Below are positions 1-6,243 of a stretch of 6,243 nt of DNA, piece after piece. The first letter of the stretch is position 1, and each line of letters begins with the position of its first letter. A program made the position numbers and the translations under genes. The notes beneath the pieces were generated by a model. That model made no database searches. It saw only the letters and a program-made list of their open reading frames with translations, and was not told the origin of the DNA. The DNA comes from CAZNLS01 sp964573895 (GTDB lineage Bacteria > Acidobacteriota > Aminicenantia > UBA2199), in the NCBI GenBank assembly GCA_964573895.1, contig CAZNLS010000131.1, forward strand, positions 1 to 6,243, read 5' to 3'.

Positions 1-1
1 A

Positions 2-1660
2 GCCGATATCAATTATTCCCCGCGGGAGAACCTGGACCTGAAAATGTTTACTGCAGATATCTATGGAAGGGGGAGTGGTTTTGTCATTAGGAATTCTGTG
101 AACAGTTCTGATCTGCAGTCTGTTCTGTTAAAAAAAAACCTGCAGCCTGTCTTCATGCGGATAAAAAGTTACGGCCCGGGTGAAATTTATTTGCCATTCC
201 CGGACGGATATGGGATCGATCCTGCATCGGTTTCCGTAAATGATGCCTATCCAAATCAAGGTGATCTTTTATTCATATCCGGATCATTCAGGCTGAAGAT
301 GAAATCCGGAGGTATTGTTAAATATACTGCTTTCCCGGCAGATGAAAAATTTGGAATGAACAGCAGGGAGATGAGATTTTTTCTCAGGATCCCGAGAAGT
401 GTTAAATTTGAGAGTAAAATAGAAGATATTTTAAAAAATGTAAGGAACAAGACCATTTCCAAAAGAGTCGAAACAGCATTAAAACTTACCAATATTCTTC
501 TTAAGTACGACAACTCGGTTGAGACTGCGAGTTATTTTAAAAATTCTTACGGCAGTGATAACTGGCTGAAGGAAGTACTTGAGATAGGGGCAGGAGATTG
601 TGATGTGATTAACGGACTCTTTGCCCTGATACTGCGAAAAACCGGAATCCCTTCAAGAGTTGTTGTAGGATTTAATGGAAGTCAGGGGCGTGCCGAACCA
701 GGATTGCATTCGTGGGCTGAGTTTTTTGACGGTTCATGGAAGAGCATGGATGCATCGGTATCAGCACAGGTAAGGGACCTTTCCCAAGGCACCGGCGGGA
801 AGTTGAAGAGAGAATTTTATTTCTCCATATCAGATAAGAAACCGAACCGGGGATTGCTTGTTATAATTTTACTGGCAATTATTGTTCCTGCTGCTCCTCT
901 GATCTCTTTTCTCCTGAAAATCCGTAAAAAAAGAATGGATATCTATTCCGGATTTGATTTTAGGAACAGAGCTGAAATAAGGCATGATATTGCTGAAATC
1001 GCAAAAAGCTACCTGCTTAATCCCGATATTTGGGGAAGAGATCTCGGAATAGATGAAAGGAGGATTATTACTACTCTCAATGGAGAGAGGATATCTATTA
1101 AAAGCCTTATCAGAATGGCTCATGAGGGGAAATGTTTTTCCGGAAGTAAAGATAATCCCTATGTAAGTGAATTGACCGGCTCAAATGCAATGATTGTAGA
1201 CAGAAATGATAAGATTTTTGAACCCGTGATCAGAATTATTCCCGGAATTTTTAACCTGGATATACTAACTGAAATTTTCAAAAACAGTGATGAATCCGGG
1301 AAGGATATAAGTTGTAAAAATCTTATTAATGCATTAAACAAATCTCTGCAGCGCACAGGGCTTACCGATATTGAATTGCTCTATGCACCCAAATTAAAAA
1401 ATGAGGCATTAATGGATATTGACCTTTCCGGTGTAGGAAGTTCTTCTTTCTTTGCTAAATCAGGACTGCCTGAAAGATTTATTGCGTTAAATCCCACTTC
1501 TGCAGAGACAGAGTCTGTTCTGTTAAAGTACACTGTGAAGCCGTTAGTTGCTCTACTTGAATTTATGGAATATATTGCAGATAATTCGGTCTTCTTTGTT
1601 AGAAATTGTGATGCTGTTAAGAGAGAATTTATTAAGGTTATTATTAATGAGGGAGTTTAA
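2..1660 (+). CDS. Membrane-anchored transglutaminase-like protein (5' end outside window)
   Basis: The first ATG is at 44, but the frame is open back to base 2 (14 more codons), so the N-terminus lies outside the window. Residue numbers below count from the ATG at 44. Residues about 35-115 look like a beta-rich region ahead of the catalytic core. A transglutaminase-like core follows at about 140-240, with a probable triad of Cys186 (GAGDCD), His222 (LHSWAEFF) and Asp236 (SMDAS), and the helper motif GIPSRVVVG at 201-209. A hydrophobic helix at about 269-292 is followed by KIRKKR. By the positive-inside rule this puts the enzyme outside the cytoplasmic membrane and the last ~245 residues inside. 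The layout recalls TgpA-type bacterial transglutaminases, which usually have several N-terminal membrane helices and often sit near MoxR and DUF58 genes; none of that is visible here. The substrate is unknown: it could be a transamidase, a protease or a peptidase. I do not recognise the C-terminal tail. The stop codon directly abuts the start of the next gene. Confidence 0.85.
   Translation, partial: ADINYSPRENLDLKMFTADIYGRGSGFVIRNSVNSSDLQSVLLKKNLQPVFMRIKSYGPGEIYLPFPDGYGIDPASVSVNDAYPNQGDLLFISGSFRLKMKSGGIVKYTAFPADEKFGMNSREMRFFLRIPRSVKFESKIEDILKNVRNKTISKRVETALKLTNILLKYDNSVETASYFKNSYGSDNWLKEVLEIGAGDCDVINGLFALILRKTGIPSRVVVGFNGSQGRAEPGLHSWAEFFDGSWKSMDASVSAQVRDLSQGTGGKLKREFYFSISDKKPNRGLLVIILLAIIVPAAPLISFLLKIRKKRMDIYSGFDFRNRAEIRHDIAEIAKSYLLNPDIWGRDLGIDERRIITTLNGERISIKSLIRMAHEGKCFSGSKDNPYVSELTGSNAMIVDRNDKIFEPVIRIIPGIFNLDILTEIFKNSDESGKDISCKNLINALNKSLQRTGLTDIELLYAPKLKNEALMDIDLSGVGSSSFFAKSGLPERFIALNPTSAETESVLLKYTVKPLVALLEFMEYIADNSVFFVRNCDAVKREFIKVIINEGV
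1649..1655 (+). promoter_or_regulatory. Ribosome binding site for the GHKL ATPase gene, inside the upstream gene
   Basis: GAGGGAG lies 5 bases before the ATG at 1661 and within the last codons of the transglutaminase gene. With the TAA at 1658-1660 touching the ATG, this supports translational coupling and fixes the start of the second gene. Confidence 0.75.
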
Positions 1661-3190
1661 ATGAAGGATCCGGATTTACTCTATTCTTTTGATCTCTGGT
1701 CATATCTGAAAAAGAGTGCGCTTTATACTCTTCGGTCACCTCTTCTGTATCCGGTTGAATTAATGAGAATGGCAGTTGCAAGAGGTGCTTCGCAGATTCG
1801 TATTCATATTGGAAAGGAAAAGTTTGAAATTTACGATAATGGGCCTGGGATAGATACTCAGGAGCTAATGAAAATAAAAGAAGTGATGGATAATAATACG
1901 GCTTTTAAAGTCAGGAGATCACATATAAATGATCTAAGGGCGGGTCAGGCTACGGGAAATCTTGCCCTGTTTGCTCCAGGTTTTAAATCAATCACAATAG
2001 AGAATAGAAATATTTCGGGCAAAATCAGGTTGACTATCAGAAACTCTGAAACCGAACTATCTGATCAGACTGATTTGGCTGCAGGAACGAAGATCATTAT
2101 TCACCGGCATAGTTCAAATACGGCGGAGGAGATAGAAATATTAAAGAGTTCAAGCCGCTGGGCAAAAACGGATATAATCCTGAATGGAAAAGCAATTGGA
2201 AAAGAGTTGACTATTCCCGGGACACTGGTATCTATGAAAATGCTGAATGCGGAGAAGGAATTTCTGGGATATTGCGGTATCCCCGAAACCGATGAAATGT
2301 GCAGAATATGGTTCATGAAGGACCAAATCGTTACCGGAAAAAAAGTGATCCCTCCTTACCGGGGATTCATTTTTTATGCTGCGGTTGAGACTGAGGATGA
2401 ATCTGATTTTGAAATAAGTAAATTGATCCCCGGAGTGAAAAGACTTTACCGTTATATAGCAAATAATTATCATTCCGTAAGTTTTGAACAGAAAAAGAGG
2501 ATTGAACAACTTCTCTTTTTTCATTTTCGTGAGAGTGGAGAGAGGGAGTTTATTGATCTTTTCAGCCCCTTTATGCTCTGTTTTTCAAAGGAAAAGATCA
2601 GCTATTCAGATGTAGAGAAAATAGGTGAAAAGAGAATTATTTATGCAGTCCGCACTGCCGATTCCGGTCGTGTCAGGGCAGGGAAGAGTAGTCCGGAAGT
2701 CCTGCGGCTCTCTCCACTTCAGAGTGATTTTCTTATAAACAGAATGGGTATGAAAGTTGTTTTCATTGATCCTCACAAACAGAGGCCTGAACTTAAAATA
2801 AGGATTAGGATGTTTATGAATAATATGAGAGATATGTTTCTTTTAAATCTTTCTTCAATTCCCGGCAGATCTGTGGATCCTGAACTTCTCTGGAAAGAAG
2901 AGATTGGAATGTTAAATATATTAAACGGCTATTTAAATGGTGAAGGGAGGGGAGTGATCTCCCGGTTCGGATTTGATTCGGCTGAAGTGAAAATTTCAAA
3001 AGGGCTGGCATTTTATCCTCTCTACTTTAAGAAGGGTGAAGGCGGATTAATCAAAAAGAAGATCTATATTCATCTGATGAGAAATTCACTCATTGTAAAA
3101 AAAGCAGCCAAAATGATTGAATCGGATGAATCAAATTATAATCTGATGAAGAGAATGATTTTGCTTGAACTTAAAAGAGCCTTTTCTTAA
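1661..3190 (+). CDS. GHKL-fold (Hsp90/MutL-like) ATP-binding protein with altered N-box
   Basis: The 509-residue product has no signal peptide or membrane segment and is probably cytoplasmic. The N-terminal ~180 residues follow the GHKL (Bergerat) ATPase order. Motif I is at 33-43, ELMRMAVARGA, which aligns with the MutL-type ELVENSLDAGA. Glu33 is kept, but Met37 replaces the Asn that normally coordinates Mg. Motif II is DNGPGID at 59-65. A glycine-rich lid, GQATGNLALF, is at 95-104. A GT motif at 142-143 starts the strand GTKIIIHRH. Residues about 166-180 (RWAKTDIILNGKAIG) resemble the end of the MutL/Hsp90 N-domain. The remaining 330 residues are unassigned, with a basic, helix-rich end. 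The missing Asn means hydrolysis is uncertain; the protein may bind nucleotide as a switch. Its start touches the stop of the membrane transglutaminase gene, so the two are probably translated together. It may act on the cytoplasmic tail of that protein, which is inference. A specific family is not recognised. Confidence 0.8.
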   Translation: MKDPDLLYSFDLWSYLKKSALYTLRSPLLYPVELMRMAVARGASQIRIHIGKEKFEIYDNGPGIDTQELMKIKEVMDNNTAFKVRRSHINDLRAGQATGNLALFAPGFKSITIENRNISGKIRLTIRNSETELSDQTDLAAGTKIIIHRHSSNTAEEIEILKSSSRWAKTDIILNGKAIGKELTIPGTLVSMKMLNAEKEFLGYCGIPETDEMCRIWFMKDQIVTGKKVIPPYRGFIFYAAVETEDESDFEISKLIPGVKRLYRYIANNYHSVSFEQKKRIEQLLFFHFRESGEREFIDLFSPFMLCFSKEKISYSDVEKIGEKRIIYAVRTADSGRVRAGKSSPEVLRLSPLQSDFLINRMGMKVVFIDPHKQRPELKIRIRMFMNNMRDMFLLNLSSIPGRSVDPELLWKEEIGMLNILNGYLNGEGRGVISRFGFDSAEVKISKGLAFYPLYFKKGEGGLIKKKIYIHLMRNSLIVKKAAKMIESDESNYNLMKRMILLELKRAFS

Positions 3191-3196
3191 TGATCA

Positions 3197-4837
3197 CTAA
3201 AAATGAATCTTTAATTCCAGATATGTCCTTTTTTCTTTTGTAGAAAAAACAGTATTTTTAAAACTGCCAAATCTTTTGTTTCCTTCCAACGTTCCTGAAA
3301 TGTAAAACGGAGTATGGGGAATTCTCAGGCCAGCGGTAAATTTCAAAAATGTCCTTGAATCATGAACCCCGGAATCATCCCCGATCTCATTTTGGAATCT
3401 GTCAACACCCTGGATAGATGAGAATCGCTGATATTTGGCTGAGCCTGAGAATCTTAATATTCCTGCCGAAAGAGAAGCGTAACTTTTCAAAGTATATCCG
3501 AATGCATAGTAATAGCCGTAATAGGAGAGTGTGGTTTTTCTTCTGAGTTCAAAGAGGTCATTATTTTCTGTATATTTATTCAGTGCATTTGAAGTGACGA
3601 GTGAAAAATTCAGGTAGCCGTTCAATTTAAGCTCGGTTGTTAAACGGCCTGAATCAGTTCTGTAGTAGAAGACAGGACCGGCAAGATTGATTACAGCAAG
3701 TTTATCCTTGAATTCAGTGGGCTGCGGAGGCTGTTCTCCTGCTGTAAAGTCATAATGATATTCACCCTTGTCATAATCCACAATAGATCTTTTTTTGAAG
3801 AGTTCAAACCCCGAGGAAAATCCGTAAAATAATTTGTTGCTCTTTATTTTGCCTCTTTTTCCGGTTTTTTCTCTTTTTTCAGCTTTTCCAAAAAGTACTA
3901 CTTCTGTTTCAAATATATATTCTTCCACACCCTCAGATGAGAGAGATAGGTCGAGAGATACCGATGTATAGAAAGTTTTATTTAGTTTTTCCGAATATTT
4001 TTTACCCTTGTTCCTGCTAAATTGGGGAACGTTTAAAAATGTTGAACTCAGACCCAAATGGGTTAAATTTAGATTACTCTCTTTATTATGTAGATAACGG
4101 CTCTTTTCAAAACCAGCAGAGATTTCAACTGTTGGTGCATTTTGATACTCCTCCCTGAAATGGTTCCGCCATTTTTTTTGGCCGATCAGATCATTCAGAG
4201 CAAAAATAGGATTAATTATGTATCCTGCAATTTTTGGAACTACTCCTTTCCTGCTCAAAAGATATTTGGAATATTGGTACAGCGGTTCACCGATAGGAAG
4301 ACCGCCGAGCCCGCTGAAAAAAACATCATTGATTGAAATTACTTCGCGCCATTCGGTTATATATTCCCATGATAATGAAGAACTGAGCTCAAAAAGCAGT
4401 GATTCCGGGATGTTGAGACGGTAATATCTTGCAATGTTGAAGAATGCGGCCCCGGAGACTCCATGGGTCCAGTTAGTTAAAAACGGGTTTGAATCAAATT
4501 TAATAGCTTCGGTCGTAAAAAAACGTCTCTTCTGGTCCTTCCAGGTAAGTCTAAACTGCCAGTCTTCAAGCCATTTTGTATATTTTGACCAGTAATTTAT
4601 TGAGTCTGCAAGGATGAGACTCCAATTAACCAGGATTGCTTTCCCCACCTTTTTATTCTTTATTTTTTTCTCCGCCTCAGCAGCTCCCGCATCTTCACCG
4701 GTATTACTGCTGAGATGAAATTTTTGAACGGCATCTTTGAAATATATGGAATATTTATTTTCTTCATCTTTTGCGAAGAGAAAAATTTGTATCTGAAATA
4801 TAAATAAGACAAGTATTACTTTTACAATTTTTTTCAT
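3197..4837 (-). CDS. DUF3943-type secreted protein, probable outer-membrane beta-barrel
   Basis: The frame is open to an ATG at 4945, but I place the start at 4837. From there the protein begins with a clear signal peptide (MKKIVKVILVLFIFQIQIFL, likely cut after Ala22). GGA lies 6 bases upstream, and a good -35 box lies inside the longer version. The 546-residue product has a DUF3943-like core at about 115-190: NPFLTNWTHG (118-127), SWEYITEW (156-163), SIND (168-171) and GGLPIGEPLYQYS (178-190). This matches the family pattern NP..H...G / WEY..E / SIND / GG..IGE..Y. From about 230 onward alternating, aromatic-rich strands suggest a beta-barrel. The last residue is Phe (LELKIHF), typical of the C-terminal signal recognised by the BAM machinery. 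The molecular role of DUF3943 proteins is unknown to me. The gene converges on the GHKL gene and lies downstream of the toxin-immunity block, probably as a separate unit. Confidence 0.82.
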   Translation of the reverse strand: MKKIVKVILVLFIFQIQIFLFAKDEENKYSIYFKDAVQKFHLSSNTGEDAGAAEAEKKIKNKKVGKAILVNWSLILADSINYWSKYTKWLEDWQFRLTWKDQKRRFFTTEAIKFDSNPFLTNWTHGVSGAAFFNIARYYRLNIPESLLFELSSSLSWEYITEWREVISINDVFFSGLGGLPIGEPLYQYSKYLLSRKGVVPKIAGYIINPIFALNDLIGQKKWRNHFREEYQNAPTVEISAGFEKSRYLHNKESNLNLTHLGLSSTFLNVPQFSRNKGKKYSEKLNKTFYTSVSLDLSLSSEGVEEYIFETEVVLFGKAEKREKTGKRGKIKSNKLFYGFSSGFELFKKRSIVDYDKGEYHYDFTAGEQPPQPTEFKDKLAVINLAGPVFYYRTDSGRLTTELKLNGYLNFSLVTSNALNKYTENNDLFELRRKTTLSYYGYYYAFGYTLKSYASLSAGILRFSGSAKYQRFSSIQGVDRFQNEIGDDSGVHDSRTFLKFTAGLRIPHTPFYISGTLEGNKRFGSFKNTVFSTKEKRTYLELKIHF

Positions 4838-4875
4838 TTCTTTTCCGTGAAAAAATTCTATGAAATTGAATGTTC

Positions 4876-4905
4876 GTTTTAACATATTTCCGATATATCT
4901 GTCAA
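4876..4905 (-). promoter_or_regulatory. Candidate promoter for the DUF3943-type gene
   Basis: On the minus strand, a perfect -35 box TTGACA (4905-4900) is followed after 18 bases by TAAAAC (4881-4876), a 4/6 match to TATAAT. Transcription would start near 4869, leaving a leader of about 30 bases before the ATG at 4837. The -35 is convincing; the -10 is only moderate. An alternative register with a 17-base spacer gives TTAAAA. Confidence 0.5.
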
Positions 4906-4955
4906 TTGATTTTGAACCACCCCTGAAACTAAGGATGATCAACAATCAACCACAC

Positions 4956-4979
4956 AAAAGATCCCGCATAAGATCTTTT
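4956..4979 (-). terminator. Hairpin at the end of the toxin-immunity block, possible terminator
   Basis: There is a perfect 8-base inverted repeat, AAAAGATC at 4956-4963 and GATCTTTT at 4972-4979, with an 8-base loop (CCGCATAA on the plus strand). On the minus strand it begins inside the TAA of the 100-residue gene and ends in GATCTTTT. The only T-run is part of the stem and just two stem pairs are G-C, so this would be a weak terminator. It sits where transcription of the toxin-immunity block should end, ahead of the promoter of the next gene. Confidence 0.35.
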
Positions 4980-5280
4980 AGAAAAGGTAATTATAATAAT
5001 TTGAATCTTTTATGTGGTAAAGAATATGCCGAAATTCTTCTCCAATTTCATGTAATAGATTATATATTTCCTCTTCTTCCAAATCTTTATGTATTAGTTG
5101 TGGAAAGAGTTCTTCAATAAATCTTCTGAAAGATTCATTTAGCTCTGTCAAACTGTATGATAATATATCTGACTCTTTAGCTTTCCCTGTGTCATAATTA
5201 TTAACTTTTTCGCATTTTGAAAGAATTTTTTGTAAATCTATCATCAATTTCACATTTTTTCTTTTCATGACTTTATCCAT
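4978..5280 (-). CDS. Small hypothetical protein, possible accessory or second immunity protein
   Basis: The 100-residue product is acidic and helix-rich, with no signal peptide or membrane helix. Visible traits are a central run of acidic residues (DLEEEEIY, 66-73), then IGEEFRHILYHI at 78-89 and an aromatic end (SNYYNYLF). I do not firmly recognise the family. It starts 28 bases after the immunity gene stop, on the same strand and with similarly low GC (15 of 60 bases in 4981-5040). That suggests it belongs to the same exchanged cassette. No strong ribosome binding site precedes the ATG at 5280. Met5 and Met13 are alternative starts, and GGAT precedes Met5. It could be a second immunity protein for the same toxin, an orphan immunity gene left from a displaced toxin tip, or an unrelated gene. 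The hairpin at 4956-4979 begins in its stop codon. Confidence 0.6.
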   Translation of the reverse strand: MDKVMKRKNVKLMIDLQKILSKCEKVNNYDTGKAKESDILSYSLTELNESFRRFIEELFPQLIHKDLEEEEIYNLLHEIGEEFRHILYHIKDSNYYNYLF

Positions 5281-5308
5281 TTAACTTATTATAATATAAA
5301 ATCATCTA

Positions 5309-5725
5309 CTATTTAAAAGCCATTTCAGAGATATCTTCTTTTAAATCACCAGTTAAATTTTTTGGAATTCGTAAATATAAAAAGTCATGTATTTTCTTTT
5401 TTGGAGTAGACAATGTTATAAGTGATTTTTCAATAGAATTAGTAACTGAAAGGAATTTTTTATCAATTGGATTTATTAACTCTAGAATTTTATTAGATAG
5501 CGTTTCCCCAGTTTTTTCAGTAATTTCAAATAGTATTTCTCTTATCGAAATATCGTTGATGTATTCTTCAAAACATTCTCTATATCCCAACTCACACTTA
5601 TTTACAAAATTTTCCCATTCATTAACCAAGTTATTTAAAGTTATCTTTTGCCCTGTGAAACTGGAGATGTCTTCTAAAACCTTATCTAATTCTAAAAATT
5701 CTTGTTTTGAGATTTTATTATTCAT
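5309..5725 (-). CDS. Probable immunity protein for the adjacent RHS toxin
   Basis: The 138-residue soluble protein has no signal peptide, as expected for a cytoplasmic protein that binds and blocks an incoming or self-made toxin. The ATG at 5725 overlaps the toxin stop in ATGA (5722-5725), so the two are translationally coupled. GGGGA at 5740-5736 lies 10 bases upstream, a slightly long spacing. Residues 33-65 (LVNEWENFV, then GY at 47-48, NDIS at 57-60 and R62) and the later IRIPKNLTGDL (118-128) resemble, from memory, a family of small proteins placed after BECR-type toxin domains: W..FV...GY...Y.ND...R...RIP. I cannot name a Pfam family with certainty. The sequence is AT-rich; sampled lines at 5341-5460 and 5581-5640 have about 20-27% GC, well below the backbone. 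The immunity role rests mainly on position and overlap. Confidence 0.72.
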   Translation of the reverse strand: MNNKISKQEFLELDKVLEDISSFTGQKITLNNLVNEWENFVNKCELGYRECFEEYINDISIREILFEITEKTGETLSNKILELINPIDKKFLSVTNSIEKSLITLSTPKKKIHDFLYLRIPKNLTGDLKEDISEMAFK

Positions 5726-6243
5726 TTTATTATTTTCCCCGGTTGACTTTTAAAATACTTAAAGCCTGTTTTAGGTTTAAAATATGTTTTTAAATAACCT
5801 TTGCTACTGATACTTATGAATTCATTAGTTGCTTTATTATAGATTCTTGTAGTACCACTATTGGGATCAAGCTTTTTAAAAATGTTTTTTGAAGTTTTTT
5901 GATTGGCTAAATTAAAAGCACCTCTAAGATATTCAATCGAATTTTTATATGGAAACTCATTTCCATGTATTTCATAGTGCTTTAGCCATTTTCCAGGTTT
6001 AAATCCCTTTGTAAACTTTATCCCACCGACAAAACCTAATGCAAATTTCGGATTGGACAAATCTTGAAATAGATTTTTCCCTAATAGTTTCAACCCACCC
6101 TTAAAATCACCTTTTAAGAATAATCTAATAGGTGCATTATTCCACCAGTTTGAAATTGATTTAAGTACATCTCTCCCATCAGGATCAAAGTGGGTGATGG
6201 GATTGTTGGCGCAGTAGGCGTAAAGGTTCCAGAGTTGGGGGTT
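5722..6243 (-). CDS. C-terminal end of RHS-repeat polymorphic toxin, BECR-like RNase tip (5' end outside window)
   Basis: The frame is open from the right edge of the window to the TGA at 5724-5722 (173 residues), so only the C-terminus of a larger protein is seen. Numbering starts at the window edge. Residues 1-24 carry the hallmark end of the RHS-repeat core (WNLYAYCANNPITHFDPDGR at 5-24), where the conserved shell stops and the variable toxin begins. Residues 25-80 are a linker with a hydrophobic glycine-containing stretch (FALGFVGGI). Residues 85-167 resemble barnase/EndoU/colicin E5/RelE-like (BECR) nuclease tips. Matching elements are KWLKHYEIHGNEF with His89 and His93, EYLRGA (104-109), IYNKATNEF (134-142), the SSKGYLKTYFKP segment (147-157) with Thr153, and FKYFKSQ (161-167). 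Known members cleave RNA, often tRNA. Here RNase activity is inferred and the target is unknown. The parent protein would be exported and would deliver the tip to rival cells. The downstream gene overlaps its stop by 4 bases and is the likely immunity gene. Confidence 0.82.
   Translation of the reverse strand, partial: NPQLWNLYAYCANNPITHFDPDGRDVLKSISNWWNNAPIRLFLKGDFKGGLKLLGKNLFQDLSNPKFALGFVGGIKFTKGFKPGKWLKHYEIHGNEFPYKNSIEYLRGAFNLANQKTSKNIFKKLDPNSGTTRIYNKATNEFISISSKGYLKTYFKPKTGFKYFKSQPGKIIK

Noticed and set aside
117..1527. A 16-base direct repeat, AGTCTGTTCTGTTAAA at 117-132 and 1512-1527, in the same frame (SVLLK twice)
   Set aside because: It is short, there are only two copies, the flanking bases differ and no mobile-element structure is present; most likely chance.
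2150..2524. Minus-strand frame of 124 residues inside the GHKL gene
   Set aside because: It is antisense to a well-supported coding region and has no domain features; other short frames inside the large genes were dismissed for the same reason.
4838..4945. Longer start for the DUF3943-type gene at the ATG at 4945
   Set aside because: The extra 36 residues would bury the signal peptide inside the protein and overlap the candidate promoter; the start at 4837 has a GGA 6 bases upstream and a proper signal peptide.
4860..5120. Plus-strand frame of 86 residues
   Set aside because: It overlaps the promoter region and the minus-strand 100-residue gene and shows no recognisable motif; judged an antisense shadow.
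5288..5316. TATAAT on the minus strand (5293-5288) as a promoter for the 100-residue gene
   Set aside because: The region is extremely AT-rich, the matching -35 position reads TTAAAT, and the leader would be very short; not convincing.
5722..6093. A stand-alone 123-residue gene starting at a TTG at 6093
   Set aside because: The same frame is open for 50 more codons to the window edge and encodes the RHS core signature, so this is the tail of a larger protein.
1..6243. tRNA, rRNA, CRISPR array, insertion sequence or riboswitch
   Set aside because: I saw no cloverleaf-like sequence, regularly spaced repeats, transposase frame or long leader on either strand; no gene-free stretch exceeds about 140 bases.

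Overview
The window looks like part of the chromosome of a diderm (Gram-negative-type) bacterium. The evidence is a protein with a signal peptide and a probable C-terminal outer-membrane beta-barrel, and an RHS polymorphic toxin end. The backbone genes sample at roughly 40-50% GC and the toxin block at roughly 20-33%. Nothing here fixes the genus. A spirochaete-like or other environmental diderm would fit, but that is only an impression.

Left part, plus strand (1-3190): two tightly coupled genes. The first is cut by the left edge of the window; its frame stays open upstream of the first ATG. It encodes a membrane-anchored transglutaminase-like protein with a Cys-His-Asp triad outside the membrane, one transmembrane helix, and an unrecognised cytoplasmic tail of about 245 residues. 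The second starts directly after the stop codon of the first and encodes a GHKL-fold (Hsp90/MutL-like) ATPase. It keeps the DNGPG motif but has Met where the Mg-binding Asn normally sits. Together they could form a device with an extracytoplasmic enzyme and a cytoplasmic ATPase. This pairing is the least familiar arrangement in the window.

Middle (3197-4977), minus strand: one gene converging on the GHKL gene, with only 6 bases between the two stops. It encodes a secreted DUF3943-type protein with a probable outer-membrane barrel. It appears to have its own promoter, and it starts at 4837 rather than at the longest possible start.

Right part (4978-6243), minus strand: the end of an RHS-repeat protein cut by the right edge. 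The RHS core signature ends in a DPDGR motif. It is followed by a variable C-terminal domain resembling BECR-fold ribonuclease toxins, then by a 138-residue probable immunity gene overlapping the toxin stop by 4 bases (ATGA), then by a 100-residue hypothetical gene that may be a second or accessory immunity protein. GC drops sharply at the DPDGR junction, as expected when toxin tips and immunity genes are exchanged as cassettes.
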